DNA from: Orbilia blumenaviensis
Lineage: Eukaryota > Ascomycota > Orbiliomycetes > Orbiliales > Orbiliaceae
Reading direction: 5' to 3'
Length of the DNA stretch: 64,000 bases
Assembly (NCBI GenBank): GCA_036872755.1
Contig: JAVHNS010000001.1
Span: 2,108,001 to 2,172,000 of the forward strand
Below are positions 20,712 to 35,024 of this stretch, piece by piece. How positions within the stretch are numbered: position 1 is the first letter of the stretch; each line of letters begins with the position of its first letter. Both the position numbers and the translations under genes were made by a program. The notes under the pieces are model-generated. The model was not told where the DNA came from, searched no databases, and worked only from the letters and a program-made list of their open reading frames with translations.

Positions 20712-23700
20712 ATGTCGGAAGCTTCGATTCTCTCAGAGCTGGAGAAGCTCCTCGGTGCCCTCACTAGTACCGACAATGCTGCGAGATCTCGAGCCGAAGA
20801 GGTCCTCGCGAACGAATGGGTTGGACAGCGTCCAGAGATGTTAATGTACGGGCTAGCTAGCTTAAGCACCGTGCGAACCAACAATAATCCCAGTGTAAGT
20901 CACCTCTGAGCCACTTCCCGGTTACACAGCCCGTCCACTCGGCTGCTATACCGCTTCTATCTGTCTTGGGGAGGGGCTGCTTCGAGGTCCGGCCGTTTCG
21001 AGGCAACATTCATTCTGTCTGCCTTTGGAATACCTCGAGTCCCTCTGAAAGATCGGCATGAAAGCACAAAGCTGTCCCTGAGCCTTTTGGTCAATCCTGC
21101 AGCTCTGCTATGGCACATGATGCCGAGCATTCCTCGTTTGTATGCACAATGCTAATACCTAAGTTTCTTTCCAGTCCCGGTCATTTGCAGCTGTTCTGTT
21201 TCGGCGCATGGCGTCGAAGACAGTTAAGAAGCCTGAACCCAGAGACTTGTTTATTTCCATAGACAGGGATACACAGCAGAGAGTCCAGAGCATTCTCATC
21301 CAATGCTTTGCCGACGAGACGGACCATCAGGTCAGGAACAAGATTGGCGACGCGATAGCCGACATCGCTCGCCAGATATACGACGATGGTATGCAAAGCC
21401 ACAGACGGATATATTTTGATATGCATAAAGTTGTTGTTGCTAACAAAAGTTTTCATCAACTCTACAGAGCGAGCATGGCCAGAGCTGCTTGGAACACTGT
21501 TCCAAGCTAGCAAATCCCCGGACCCGTCGCTCAGAGAGGGAGCCTTCCGTATCTTTGCGACAACCCCCACAGTCATCGGGGGAAACCAGTACCAGGCCGT
21601 CTCCCCAGTTTTCCAGGACGGTTTCCGCGACGATGCTGTGTCGGTTCGCATCACAGCTATGGAGGCTTTCAGTTCCTTCTTCCATTCGATCAAGAAGGGC
21701 CAGCAGCTCCAATATTCGGCACTGCTCACCGATATGCTCAACATCCTCGTCCCCCTCCAGCACCCCGACCACAGCGACAACCTCTCAAGGGCCTTTATGG
21801 CACTAATAGAATTAGCCGAAATCGCCCCCAAGATGTTCAAGGCTGTGTTCAACGGGCTCGTCAAGTTTTCCGTCAGCTGCGTCCAAAACAAGGATCTCGG
21901 CGATCAGACGAGGCAAAATGCTCTCGAGTTGCTGGCTACATTCGCGGACAATGCTCCGGGAATGTGCCGGAAGGACCCTAACTACACTGCGGACATGGTC
22001 ACTCAGTGTTTGAGCTTGATGACGGATATCGGAATGGACGATGACGATGCCGCTGACTGGAACGACTCGGACGATGTGAGTAGCTTCGTCCCTCGAATAT
22101 CACAATCGGGAAACTCGACACTAACAAATATGTCGTAGCTTGATATCGACGAGAGCGACATGAACCACGTTGTCGGTGAGCAGTGCATGGACCGATTAGC
22201 GAATAAGCTCGGCGGTAAAACAGTCCTGCCACCCACCTTCAACTGGCTACCGAGAATGATGAATTCGGCATCCTGGAGGGATCGACACGCATCCTTGATG
22301 GCAATCTCCGCTATCTCAGAAGGATGTCGGGATTTAATGTTGTCAGAATTGGATAAAGTTTTAGAACTCGTCGTCCCTTCTCTAAAGGATGAACACCCCC
22401 GAGTTAAATGGGCTGGCTGCAATGCGATCGGTCAGATGAGCACCGACTTCGCAGGAATCATGCAGGAGAAGTACCATGCTGTTGTTATGGACAACATCAT
22501 TCCGGTCTTAGGATCTGCTGAACCACGGTATGAATTCGCTCTACATCACGCCCCCGTCTACCTCCTAACGACTCATGTCTAATCAATATCCCCTTGACAG
22601 TGTTCAATCCCACGCTGCTGCTGCGCTTGTTAATTTCTGTGAGGAAGCCGAGAAAGAAATCTTAGAACCATATCTAGATCGCCTCCTCACGGCGCTATTG
22701 CAGTTGCTTAGGAATCCAAAGCGATATGTGCAGGAGCAGGCATTGTCTACGATCGCGACTATCGCAGACTCGGCTGAGCAAGCCTTTGCGCGATACTATG
22801 ATCATCTTATGCCGCTATTGTTCAGCGCTCTAAGTCAAGAACAAACCAAGGATACTAGACTCCTCCGCGCAAAAGCTATGGAGTGTGCTACTTTAATCAG
22901 TATGGTCCCTTGCCCGCCTAATCTCTTCTAAAGAAATAATTTTTCTAATCCTTCATCTTATTATAGCACTTGCTGTTGGAAAGGAAAAGGTTGGAAAAGA
23001 TGCTGTCGCCCTTGTTCAGATCCTTGGTAAAATCCAACGTAAGAAAGAATTCACCATTCAATGCCCGCTAAGATTTTAATACTAACTTTCATGTTTAGAA
23101 ACTGTCACTGAGCCAGACGACCCGCAAGGCCAATACCTTTTGCATTGTTGGGGACGCATGTGCCGTGTCATGGGAACTGATTTCCTACCGTACCTTCCTG
23201 CTGTGATGCCTCCTCTACTCGAGCTTGCCAGCGCCAAAGCCGACGTGCAACTCATGGATGGTAAGTTCTTTTCACCTCTGGGTTTTTTTTTATAATTGCT
23301 GATAATTGCTTTCTCAGACGAGGAAGAAGTCCAACAGATGGAACAGGAGGAAGGATGGGAATTGGTTCCTGTTCGCGGAAAGTATATCGGAATCAAAACA
23401 TCTGTCCTCGACGATAAGCACATGGCGATCGAGTTACTCGTCGTGTACGCTCAACAGTTGGAGGCTGCATTTGAGCCGTATGTTGCCCGAGTTCTAGAAC
23501 AGATTGCCTTGCCCGGCTTGTCGTTCTTCTTCCACGATCCTGTCCGAACTGCATCCGCCCGATGCATCCCTCAACTTCTCAATGCTGTCAAGAAGGCCAG
23601 CGGCCAAACCTCGCCGAAGATGGTAACCATCTGGGGCCCGACAGTCAACAAGATACTAGAAGTGATGAATACGGAGCCCGCGGTGGATACTCTCGCCGAA

Positions 23701-24736
23701 GTTTACAGCTGCTTCTACGAATGTGTCGATGTTGTCGGACCAAATTGCCTGTCGGACCAACACCTCGTGGCGTTCGCGAATGCTTGCAAGACAACTTTGG
23801 AGGACTATTTGAAGCGTGTTCAGCAGCGTGAGGAGGAAAGGCAGGGACTTGAAGAGGGCGAGGAACTTTCCGAGGACACATTGTATGCCCTGGAAGACGA
23901 TCAAACGCTTTTGGCCGATATGAACAAGGCGTTCCATAACGTTTTCAAGAGCGTGACTGTTCGTTTCCTCCCTTGTTTTGAGCCACTCCTTCCTCTTTAC
24001 CAGAGGTTCATTGCTAGCCCGGACGCTAGTGACCGTCAGTGGGCTCTGTGCATCGTTGACGACTGCATTGAATTCTGTGGCGCAGAAAGTTGGAAGTATC
24101 GCGAGTATTTCCTCAAGCCGCTTATGGACTCCCTCCAAGACGACAACCCAGCCATTAGACAGGCCGCTGCTTACGGCATAGGTATCGCCGCTAAGTCCGG
24201 AGGTCCCGTCTATGCCGAATTTGTCGCCGCCGCCCTTCCCGCACTCTTCCAGGTCACACAACTGCCTAAGGCGCGTGTTGAGGACCATGTTTATGCTACC
24301 GAAAACGCCTGTGCTTCGATAGCGAAGATCTTGCACTCGAATTCCTCGAAGGTCGGAGACGTTCAGGCCGTAGCTGCTGCATGGATCGACACACTTCCCG
24401 TAGTAAATGATGAAGAAGCGGCACCATATGCCTATGTGTTCTTAGCTGAGTTGGTTGACCAGTAAGTCCAAACGCCAGGTATCTAACCGTCTGGATATTT
24501 GCTAATATTGATTCTTTACGAGTAGGAAAAACCCACTTGTCACTTCTCAAGCCGGAAAAATATTCGATTTGGTTGTCCAAGCCCTTGATGCCGACACTCT
24601 AACTGGTCAGACAGCCGAAAGGATAGTTGGCTCGATGAAGGCGCTCTTGCAGACACCTGGGATCAATCCTCAGGCAATCCTTGCCGGAATCCCAGTAGAA
24701 AGACACCCTGTTGCACAAAAGTGGTTCTCATCGTAG
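20712..24736 (+). CDS. PSE1: Importin beta-3 family karyopherin (Kap121/Pse1, importin-5 orthologue)
   Basis: Nine exons: 20712-20894, 21175-21388, 21468-22075, 22139-22527, 22601-22899, 22967-23038, 23099-23260, 23318-24461 and 24526-24736. All introns are GT-AG and all phases agree, giving 1093 residues, close to importin-5 (about 1100). The product is a chain of HEAT repeats. Recognisable blocks are [51 protein letters not shown], the acidic loop region [13 protein letters not shown], and [18 protein letters not shown]. This karyopherin carries cargoes including ribosomal proteins and histones through nuclear pores and releases them on Ran-GTP. Intron 1 (280 nt) is much longer than the other seven (57-79 nt). 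A pyrimidine-rich leader with T17 and A12 runs precedes the ATG. Confidence 0.95.
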
Positions 24737-25849
24737 CCTGATTCCCGATAGAAAGCGAAGGGCTCAAATATTGAATTCTTGTAATAATTTTTTCTTTGTT
24801 CCTACCTTTTCTTTCCATATCCGATATCATGAATGTACTCCGGTGTATGTCTCTTTTCCTACCTTTTCCCGGAACGTTAATCCGTGTCTCCTTTTCGCAA
24901 ACCTACTTTCTATATACAATACATGTTGTCCTATGGATACATTGTGATGAAAGCCACTGCCGTCCCTGCTTTTTCTTTTTCTTTTTCTTTCTTAGGTGTA
25001 TACTTCTCTCTCTCTCATGCTTCATCCATGCAGTGGTAGACAATGTCTTGCTGGGGGTCTCGAAGAAGCGTTGCCCTTTCGAATGCCGTTATCGAATTGA
25101 TTAGTTAATTAAGCCTGGCGTCGGATGGACGGCGATGTTAAACCAGTATCTATATGTACGTGGCATCCCTATCAGTATTAGCTTAGGTAGAATATCTGGG
25201 AATGAAATATAAGTATATAAATATTGTCATGGTTCTCTATATCGAGTCGTAATTCTATATAAAATTTACTTAGGTTATCAGTAGCATTGTGTATCACTGG
25301 TACTCGGCATGTAAGCGTGATATTTGAATATCGATGTGCTTCTCCAAAAGGAATATGAATTCTTGATTTAATTGGCCTTCAAAGGGTTTGAGTTATTGGT
25401 ATGCAGTTAGATATCGATGAACCATACGAGCAGACGAAGCAAGTATTTTGGGTCTCATAAGCCTAAGTTGGAGATGATCATAAAAATTATTTATGTCCGG
25501 GTAAACCGGGTACGAGGAGAGCAAGTGTCAGCTAGACCTTTTGGGACTACTAATTTGCAATACAAATACTCGCTTTGTATGTGAAACTTTAGCTACGATA
25601 TAGAATTTATTGATTCCTAGAGTCTCTTTTTTGTTTCCTTTGTCCCTCCGTTATTCTTAAATGTATCGTTCTTTCGATTCTACTTCTTTCCCTTTTCAAC
25701 TTACATTTCACACCTTAATCACACATAAAAACCCATCAAAGCACCAATCAAAGACACCACCATTATCATCTCCCCCCCTCCTTTGCAACAGAAACCGAAT
25801 ATCAAATATCCACTTTTGGAAGGCTTGTCCTTCGTCTTTCTCGATCGAA
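24737..25849. other. Intergenic between importin gene and zinc-finger gene B
   Basis: The first 350 nt are pyrimidine-rich and likely the importin 3' untranslated region. The remainder is AT-rich. An upstream ATG at 25661 is in frame with zinc-finger gene B and would add 63 residues of low-complexity sequence. I prefer the ATG at 25850. No other gene is seen. Confidence 0.55.
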
Positions 25850-27463
25850 ATGGGGCTTCATGGTGCTTATGGAGCTGCTAGCTCTAGAAGCTCTGATGAT
25901 GATGAATTCCCCCCATGGCCAGATACTGAGGCTACAGAGGTTGCTGAAACAACAGACGCTGCTGACACCACTGATGTTGACGACGAGGCTGCGGATACCG
26001 CCGAGACCAAGGATTTTTCAGAGTACAGCAGAACCCAGCGTGAGTATTATCTCAAGTATCAAGGTGAACGGTATGTCACACCTTCCAAATTCCTAAACTC
26101 GGCTCGACTCCCTCTCAACTCTTTATTGTTATTACTATATTAAAGAATTGTAATTTTGTTTTTTTTAGCTGGGACCGCTGCCACCGCTGCAACCTCGTCT
26201 TTTCAACCGTCGAAGAAGCCGCAGCTCACTTCGAGGAAACGTGTCCTTGCCTCTGGTGTAAGCGTTGCGAAGTCACCTTCAAGACTCCAGAGGAACGCGA
26301 GGAGCATTTCATCCATGGATCTGCACACTGGCGCTGTGGGGTCTGTAAGTACGATGCTCCAGCCGTCGATGTCCAGGAATACCACTGGAGGAAGACAAAT
26401 CACAAGTTTGAATGCAGGGGCTGCAATTTCTGGTACGAAAAGAAGTATTGGGATAAGCACCTGACTACTTCTCATGCCTGCACCCGGTGTCATAAGCACC
26501 ATGGCGATGAGGGGAAGCGGAAGCAGGTATACCATATTTTGTCGATGTTGTTATCAAAAAATGAATGTATACATTAACTTGTCTGTTTAATTGTTATAGC
26601 ATGAAGCTGAACACGCCAAGGAGGCCGGCACCTTTCTGTGTGTCGGGCGATGTGGTAGGGAGTTTCCTACCATTGGCGGGATGTACGGCCACATCGAGAC
26701 AGGGCATTGCGACTCGTCAATCGACAGTTCCGATGTCCTTCGCTGCTTTGCGATCCACCCCGGGGCGGAGTATCTCCTCGTCAAAGACCGGAAGGCTATC
26801 TTGCAACGGATCTTTGAAGGGAAACACGTTTATGTGAACCCGTTCAAGTGTCCGGGGGAGGGATGCGAAGAAGGAAGTTTCAAGACCTTCTCCGCATTCC
26901 TCCAGCACGCTACAAGCAAACGATGCCCCTTCGAGTTCAAGTCCGGGCCCGAGAGTATGCTCGTGCATATGGGGAAACACTTGTTTGTTGACAGTGCTAT
27001 CGCCAGGATTCAAGCTATGAATGATAATACGAGGTCAGGTCTTCAGATTCATCCTTTGATCCCTGAGCATCCAAGGGATCGCACTCCGCACACCATCATC
27101 CCTAACCCGGACATTTTACGCCCGTTCTTCACCAACATAGCCCGATGCTTTCAGGTATGCATGAAAGAACTGATCTTAAGACCTTCTCGAGACATCAAGA
27201 AACAGGGGACTATCAGAATCCGTATCATGAAGTCTTTCAACCGTGAGGTTGGTCATCTTGAGAAAATCTTTTATAAGGGGAATCAGATGTACGCGGATCA
27301 TGTTACTAATGCGAGAAACCCTCATGGTGACCTTCTTATCTACTTCCAGGCTATGAGGATGGGTGTTCCGGCTTGGAGGTTTTTGAGGGATATGCATAAA
27401 GTCATTCGGCTCTTTCGGGTTATGCTTGATTTTGAAGCCCCGCACCAGTATCGTCACCATTAG
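25850..27463 (+). CDS. Fungal C2H2/C2HC zinc-finger protein B (paralogue of the gene at 10245-11904)
   Basis: Three exons, 25850-26070, 26169-26526 and 26600-27463, with introns of 98 and 73 nt, give 480 residues. An acidic Asp/Thr/Glu-rich N-terminus is followed by the zinc-finger cluster: CHRC-x12-H-x4-C, then LWCKRC-x12-H, WRCGVC, FECRGC and ACTRC. After intron 2 come CVGRCGREFPTIGGMYGHIE, FKCPGEGCEEGSFKTFSAFLQHA and a C-terminal part ending LIYFQAMRMGVPAWRFLRDM. Protein A has the equivalent blocks in the same order (for example LIYFQS or FLRDVERF in its tail). Both genes have a phase-2 intron just before the first Trp-x-x-Cys and a phase-0 intron in the linker. The acidic N-terminus is absent from protein A. 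No family with known function is recognised. A transcription factor role is plausible but unproven. Confidence 0.82.
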
Positions 27464-28117
27464 GAAACCCTTTTTATTTTGGGTTTTCGGTGTTTCGATG
27501 TTTCTATGGTTTAGAATTTCCAACGGAATGCTGAAGGCGCATAGGAAAGTACGGACTGAAGGCTCCTATGGCTGGTGTGCTTTTGCCTTTCGGGGTCCTG
27601 CAATTTCTTATTGTTGAATTTATTCTGTAGTATCGCTTTTTCTATTCTTTTCTTTTTTTCATTACATTTACACATCTTCCCCTTCCCCCTTCCGCTTCTC
27701 TTTTCGCCGTTAATATTCTTTGCATTTATTCAATTTCAAGGCCTCGCGAGTGGTATCAAAATACAACATCGCTTTGAGTTGCCACCAGCGAGGTCTCGAA
27801 GGATATTACACCCCCTCAGAAGCAATGGAACAAGAACACTAAATTTTTTTTTAAAAAAAGCATCTACTATTAGCAATCTACTAGTAGTAAATTATGTATT
27901 CCATGTATTAAATAACCAGGTAGGTGACAATAGAAAAACCCCAGACCCGTACGCCGGTCTATATAGTAGTACAGAAAAGAACAGCCGACCCGCGCCGATT
28001 CAAAACCAAATATATGCCACCCGAGCGCCCAACAGCTGCGACATAATAAAAGGCCAAAAAAATATAGTACATATCGCTCACTATATATCGTAACCAGTTC
28101 AATTTCCAAGGTTTTCT
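27464..28117. other. Intergenic between convergent genes
   Basis: These 654 bases contain the 3' ends of zinc-finger gene B (+) and the NOPCHAP1-like gene (-). The sequence is T-rich then A-rich on the plus strand, as expected for two facing 3' untranslated regions. Open frames here are unrecognised. Confidence 0.55.
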
Positions 28118-29373
28118 TTATTCCAGCTCTTCGATGACAACCTTCTTTTTCTTTTGCGAGTCCTCAGAGATAATCATCTCGTCGAGTTCGTCACCATCGC
28201 TGATTTCTTCTCTTGCTTCCTGTAGTCTACGTAATTCGTAGATACGATCGATCAATTCCCTTCTTTCATTGATCTCTTTATCATCGCCGTCGCCTGAGGG
28301 TTTTAGTTCTTCTAGAACACCTAGGCCGAGATTCTTTTTTTATTGAACAAAGAGTTCTCAAGTTAGCGAATTTCTTTTGGCTCAAATAATGTGCTTTTTT
28401 GGGGGATGGATTTTAGGTTTGTGAATATTTTTTTGTGATAAAGGTTTTGTTTATATATAAAACAATCAGATTCGAATTCTTCGCTGTTCGCTTCATCCCC
28501 CCATTACCCTTTATATTTTTGTTTTGGGACGGGGTAGCTCAGAGTGAGCTGGGTTTAAGCGGTAAATGTCATCATGTTATAGGTGGAGGTGGAGGGTATT
28601 GTGCCAATATATATATGCATATATGTATATGTCTCGAAATATGAAAAAAAAAAAAAAAAAAAAAAGAGGCACGGATCAATAGATATGACTTACCATCTCA
28701 ATATACGGCTGCTTATTTTTACTCCGCTTCTTAGACTTTTTAGAAGGTACACTCCCACCTTCATCCTCCGCGGTTGTCTGTTGCGGTGGACCCAACAGGT
28801 TTGAAATCAGGACTTCGGCGATAGTACTCGGAGGTTGTGGTCCAGACTCGAGGTCTTCGTCTTCATCTGAACCCTCTCCTTCCCCTTCCGAGTCTTCATC
28901 TGAATCTTCATCAGAGTCGCTACTACCACTGCTACTATCGCTATCGATCTCAATCCTCCGATCCGCTATCCTTCCCGCGAGTCTTTCTTTCTCAAGTTGC
29001 TCATCGGCGGCTTTTAACGACGGTAAGAACGCGGCTAGCCTGTTTCTTACTTAAATAATAAATCAGTTTACTCGAGGCTCTCGAAAAATGTAATGTTATG
29101 TAATGTATAGGGGAAAGCATTGTATACATAGTAGCGCGGAGGGGGTTAAAGAGGGAAAAGAAGGGTAAGAATGGACACCGTACGATCGTTTGCACCAGCC
29201 AGGACGCCGTCCGGGTTGATCTTGAATTCTTCGCGGTTGAATTGGATCCGCGGTTTCTTAGGTAGTGATAGGGTAACGATTTCATCGTCGGTCGCTGTGG
29301 CGGTGGGTAATGGGGGTGATGGGGGTGTAGGGATAGTCATTAGGTCGGCTTCTGGGGGACGTTTTGGTGCCAT
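28118..29373 (-). CDS. NOPCHAP1/DUF4598-like snoRNP assembly factor candidate
   Basis: Three exons on the minus strand: 29373-29184, 29049-28694 and 28333-28118, with introns of 134 and 360 nt, give 253 residues. After a Pro/Thr-rich start comes the family core NRLAAFLPSLKAADEQLEKE, formed across intron 1. A long Asp/Glu/Ser tract follows, then a Lys-rich patch and QPYIEM-NLGLGVLEEL, formed across intron 2. A charged tail ends in KKKKVVIEELE. The LPxLxxAN/DExL block and the YIEMxLGLGVLEE block are the marks of DUF4598, whose human member (NOPCHAP1, C12orf45) links NOP58 to the R2TP chaperone during box C/D snoRNP assembly. Intron 2 contains an A22 run (28644-28665), and a T24 run lies in the leader (29402-29425). 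The intron-1 acceptor was chosen to give the best family match and is less certain. Confidence 0.72.
28644..28665. repeat. A22 homopolymer inside intron 2 of the NOPCHAP1-like gene
   Basis: On the coding strand this is a run of T residues in the 5' half of the 360-nt intron. It is not next to the acceptor, so it is not the usual polypyrimidine tract. Confidence 0.75.
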
Positions 29374-29797
29374 TGTTATGGCTGGATTTTTTTTATACTT
29401 GTTTTTTTTTTTTTTTTTTTTTTTTGTCTGTCTTGGTGGTGATCGTGAGAAGGAAGGGATGGTGGGCGCCCGCCCAGCAGAGATCAAAATTTATAGGGCC
29501 GAATTAATTTTTTTGGGCAAGCGATTTTCAAGGGCTGGGGGAAGTTTTATACCACATGGTCAACGCAACATTTGGTAGATTCCATGCACGTGGGCATTGA
29601 TGGTTTATTTTTTGTCTATGGATATCCTTTTTGTGACATAAAATACATGAGATGAAGGAAAAAATGAGGGAGTGTACAGAGCTTATACGCCTCGAGTTTG
29701 GTAGTAGATTAGGATGTAAGATTTTTGGGGGGAGGTTTAGTTAGAAATGTGTGATTAATCATGCATATGTAAGTGAAGCGGCCGGGTCGGAGAAAAT
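29374..29797. other. Intergenic between NOPCHAP1-like gene and CoA-transferase gene
   Basis: Both neighbours are on the minus strand. The segment holds the NOPCHAP1-like promoter, including T24 at 29402-29425, and the CoA-transferase 3' end. No coding sequence is supported. Confidence 0.55.
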
Positions 29798-31976
29798 CTA
29801 AAAGGTCTTGAGGTTATCCGAAACCTTGAATTCCGGCTCGGTTACTGTCCTTAGGTGCTCGACGGATGTGTCTTCGGCAACCTCGATGAGAGTTAGTCCT
29901 TCTTTGAAGTCGACGTCGAAGACAGCCTATGAAGAAATTTTTACTAGTTAATATATTTGCTTGGAAGGTGTTTGGCATGAAGGGGGGCTTTACCAATTCG
30001 GTGATGATTCTGCTAACGCAGCCCTTTCCGGTAAGAGGGAATGTGCAATCTACGAGTACCAGCATGTTAGCTTTTTGGGGGGAAAGGGAATAATTGTTTG
30101 GAGATAAGCTTACTCTTAACGATCTTTGCACCGCCCTTCTTATCGGTGTGCTCTGTGAGAACAATAACCTTTGTCTTCTCAGGGTTTGCGACCAAATCCA
30201 TAGCACCTCCCATACCCTTGATCTTACCGGGCAAAGCCCAGTTTGCAAGATCACCAAATTCATTCACTTGCATCGCACCGAGCATGGTCAGATTGATCTT
30301 TCCAGATCGGATCATACCAAAAGATTCGTCCGATCCTAGTGTACGCTATTAGCTAGCTTTCATAGCTTCTGTATAAGTTATTTAAGATGTAGCATACCAA
30401 AGACGGATGCACCTGCATTAAGTGTGACGGTTTCCTTTCCGGCGTTGACTATGTAGCGGGTTAGCTATGCACCTTACAATATTTGATTCAAGTAGACTTA
30501 CTAAGATCTGGGTCTGCCTTCCCCTGTTGAGGATATGGGCCCAAGCCCAGGATACCGTTCTCAGACTGTAGTGTGACAGAAGTATTGGGATCCACGAAAG
30601 TTGGAGCCAACATGGGCATACCAATACCCAAGTTTGCGAACATACTTCCAGCACCCATTAGCCATATGCCATTTTATACTCAACTCAGTAAACACATACC
30701 CATTCTGGAACTCCTTTGCCGCCCTCTTCACAATCTTTTCCCTCTTGGAGCCGCCGCCGCCCCCTGTAACAGCCTGCTTGATCTCCTCCTCAGTCTTCGC
30801 GTATGTGAACTTCTCGATCTCCTTGCTGGTCGTGCTCTTAATAACTTTGCTGACGTAGACACCGGGTAAATCCACCATAGCTGGCTCAATTACTCCGGGT
30901 TCGACGATTTCCTCGGCTTCAACGATAGTATTCTTCGCACCACGTCCCATGGCGCCGTTGAAGTTCTGGGCCGCAAGACGGAATTGTGCGTTACCGAGAC
31001 TATCTGCCCTCCATGCTTTTACGAACGCGTAGTCGGCATTGATAGCTTCTTCCATGATGAAGGTCTTCCCATTGAAGACTCTTGTTTCCTTTTTGGGTGA
31101 GTAAACGGCAACGGAACCGTCTGGGTTGTATTTGACGGGGAGCTCGCCGGTTTGACGCCATGTACCGTAGCCGGCTGGGGTGAAGAATGCGGGGATACCT
31201 GTGGGAACCAAATCTATTAGCATCGAGATATATAATCATTCAATGAACAGTTTAGTAGCGTACCGGCACCAGCGGCACGACATCTCTCAGCCAATGTACC
31301 CTGTGGCGTCAACTCCAACTCAATTTCTCCGGAAAGATACTTCTTCTCGAATATTTTCTATCCAGATAAATTACCTTAGTCAGCCCTTCTCTATCCATCC
31401 GAAGTAGAATAAACTAGCAAAGATTTGCCGGGTCCTTACATTCTCTCCCACATAACTAGCAATCATCTTCCGAATCTGCCCGGACGCCAACAGTTTACCC
31501 AATCCCTTCCCGTCGGTTCCAGCATTGTTCGATACAGCTGTTATGTCCTTGATATCAGGTCTCTTCTCGAGTTCATTGATCAATGAGTCTGGAACACCGC
31601 AGAGTCCGAAGCCGCCTACTAATATTGTCGAGCCGGATTTGACGTCTTTGATTGCTTCTTCGGCGGATGCGCAGACTGTGATTTAAAAAAGACCGATCTG
31701 TTAATGGATGACTCGCTCCGAGCCTCAATGCTTCTGAAATAGGCAGATTAAATACCTTTATCGATCTTTCTAAAGCTCTGCGTTGTGGAGAAGGTTCGGA
31801 GGGAGGAGTAGAGGATATTGCGCTGTAGTCAATGGGTTCAAACGTTTAGCATTATTATTGAGCACAAGCTTGAGTTTTTAACGGTACACTAGTACTCCGG
31901 AAGTAGGGGTACCTTGAGCAAAGATCTCGAGGCAAATGCCCGAGTGGTTTTATATAATAACTCTGTCGACACCATG
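29798..31976 (-). CDS. Succinyl-CoA:3-oxoacid CoA-transferase (mitochondrial, family I)
   Basis: Ten exons on the minus strand: 31976-31896, 31822-31756, 31675-31440, 31357-31264, 31198-30700, 30644-30502, 30448-30398, 30335-30114, 30049-29994 and 29926-29798, giving 525 residues. The N-terminus has an Arg/Ser-rich, mitochondrial-type leader. The alpha domain shows [17 protein letters not shown] and [15 protein letters not shown]. The glycine-rich linker [16 protein letters not shown] leads to the beta domain with [13 protein letters not shown]. The motif SENGILGLG has the expected catalytic glutamate at about residue 354, which forms the CoA thioester. The enzyme exchanges CoA between succinyl-CoA and acetoacetate or related acids in the mitochondrial matrix. 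In some fungi the related activity detoxifies propionyl-CoA or handles acetate. The exon 1 donor (GTACTA) is the only one I found that keeps frame. A GTACCC donor 18 nt upstream does not. Confidence 0.93.
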
Positions 31977-32856
31977 GTGGGGATGGTGAACTCGAATCTA
32001 TCTATATACTTCGAATCCGATGTATGTACCCCTCAAGTCAATGTCGTGAAACTTGGAAGGCTAACGTTAACTGTATAGGTATATACGATATGTATCGATG
32101 GAATACTTGAGACGGATCTATTTAGATTATTAAATAGGAAGAGAGAGAGAAAGAGAGTAAACTGGTCACTCAATTACGATAAGCAGCCTAGAAAGATAAA
32201 ATCGATAGAAAACCCGCTGCGCCTAGCCCGAGGCTTATATTTTAGAGGGGTCCTGCATTTAAAGCATCGGAGCTACCCCAGATTCCGGCGCTGGGCTTCG
32301 GAGTCGCACTTTCTTGAACCGGCTAGCATCGGAACGAGGCCCTGGCGCTCGTCACGGGTTACACTGAAACTTTTATAAAAATAAAAAAAAAAAATAGAAA
32401 AAAAGATACGAGATTTATATGTGTAATGGAATTATTGGAAGGAAAGATGCCGTTCGTATGATATCATGAACTGAAGTAGAAAGAATTAATAGAAATTGTG
32501 ATTGAGGAGGTTGATGTATAAGTAGTACTATATAAATTGCTCCCGGGTTCTCCCCCACCAAACCCCCACCCTGCCATCCGAATCGCCAACTTTCTCCGAC
32601 TAAAATAAAATAAAAACTACCAGGTAGTAAAACAAAGAAGGGAAAAGGAAAAAATAAAAAAAAGCCAAACTCGAAACCCCATAACCAACCTAGGGATATC
32701 CTTAAGAATGAACATGGTGTAATAGGACATGATGCATGTAGGCCTGTAAAAGAACTATCGCCAAAGTAAACAAGAACAAAAGGTCATCCAAAAGAAAACA
32801 CACAGGACATGACAGAAAAAAAGAAACAAACCCCCCAAAAGGCTATATATCTACAC
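31977..32856. other. Intergenic between CoA-transferase and VPS4 genes
   Basis: These 880 bases lie between two minus-strand genes and hold the CoA-transferase promoter and the VPS4 3' region. The right half is A-rich and contains short purine runs. I see no supported gene. Confidence 0.55.
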
Positions 32857-34438
<1,582 letters not shown>

Positions 34439-35024
34439 GGTGCGTGGTTAAGTATCGTGTTATCCAAAGCTGAAGGCGGATGGAGATGGCACGAGGGATC
34501 GAAGTCTGGACGGATGGGATGGGGGGGGATGTCGTTGATTCTGTCGTCAGAAGCCGCTCAAGTGGAACACAAACAGAAAGAACTCGGATCACAGTCGCAA
34601 CGGAACAGCTAGAGAATTAATCCTGCCGTGGTTCCAGGCTGCCGTATGGTATACGTAACTCTGCTTTCGTCGTTCTTGCGAGAATCAAGGGAGAGAGAGA
34701 AAGGCGGGCCTCTGGATGGGGGGTGGGTGGTTTGTTGTTGACGGAGTGCACATGGGGTAAGGTCAAGCAAGTAAGGTGGAGGTTTCTTTGCGCTAAACAA
34801 AATGGCAATCAAGGTTTCGAGCTGGTTCGTTTTGCTTGGCCTGCCAAATCCCATCCCACCTCAATACTTATTACCTTCGATTATTAATATCTCGCAAAGC
34901 AGCACCGGACCGTCTGGCCAAAACTTCGCGCTACTACCATCAATTTTCTGTTTTTGACGACGGACGGCAGAATCTGTAGATTTGCTCGGAGCTTAAGGAT
35001 TGCTGTGACTCGACGGTATTCGAC
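34439..35024. promoter_or_regulatory. Divergent promoter region of VPS4 and prefoldin 6
   Basis: The 586 bases between two start codons on opposite strands must hold both promoters. No clear TATA box or named factor site stands out. Short purine/pyrimidine-rich patches are present near 34690-34735. Confidence 0.55.

Noticed and set aside
23656..24336. 226-residue minus-strand frame inside the importin gene
   Set aside because: It overlaps a well-supported HEAT-repeat exon and has no protein motif.
25661..25849. Upstream in-frame ATG extending zinc-finger protein B by 63 residues
   Set aside because: The extension is low-complexity leader-like sequence. The paralogue starts close to its zinc fingers, and the ATG at 25850 is the better start.
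27154..27204. Possible 51-nt intron in zinc-finger gene B (GTATGC...CAG)
   Set aside because: It has no branch site, and the paralogous protein has residues of similar length at this place, so it is kept as coding.
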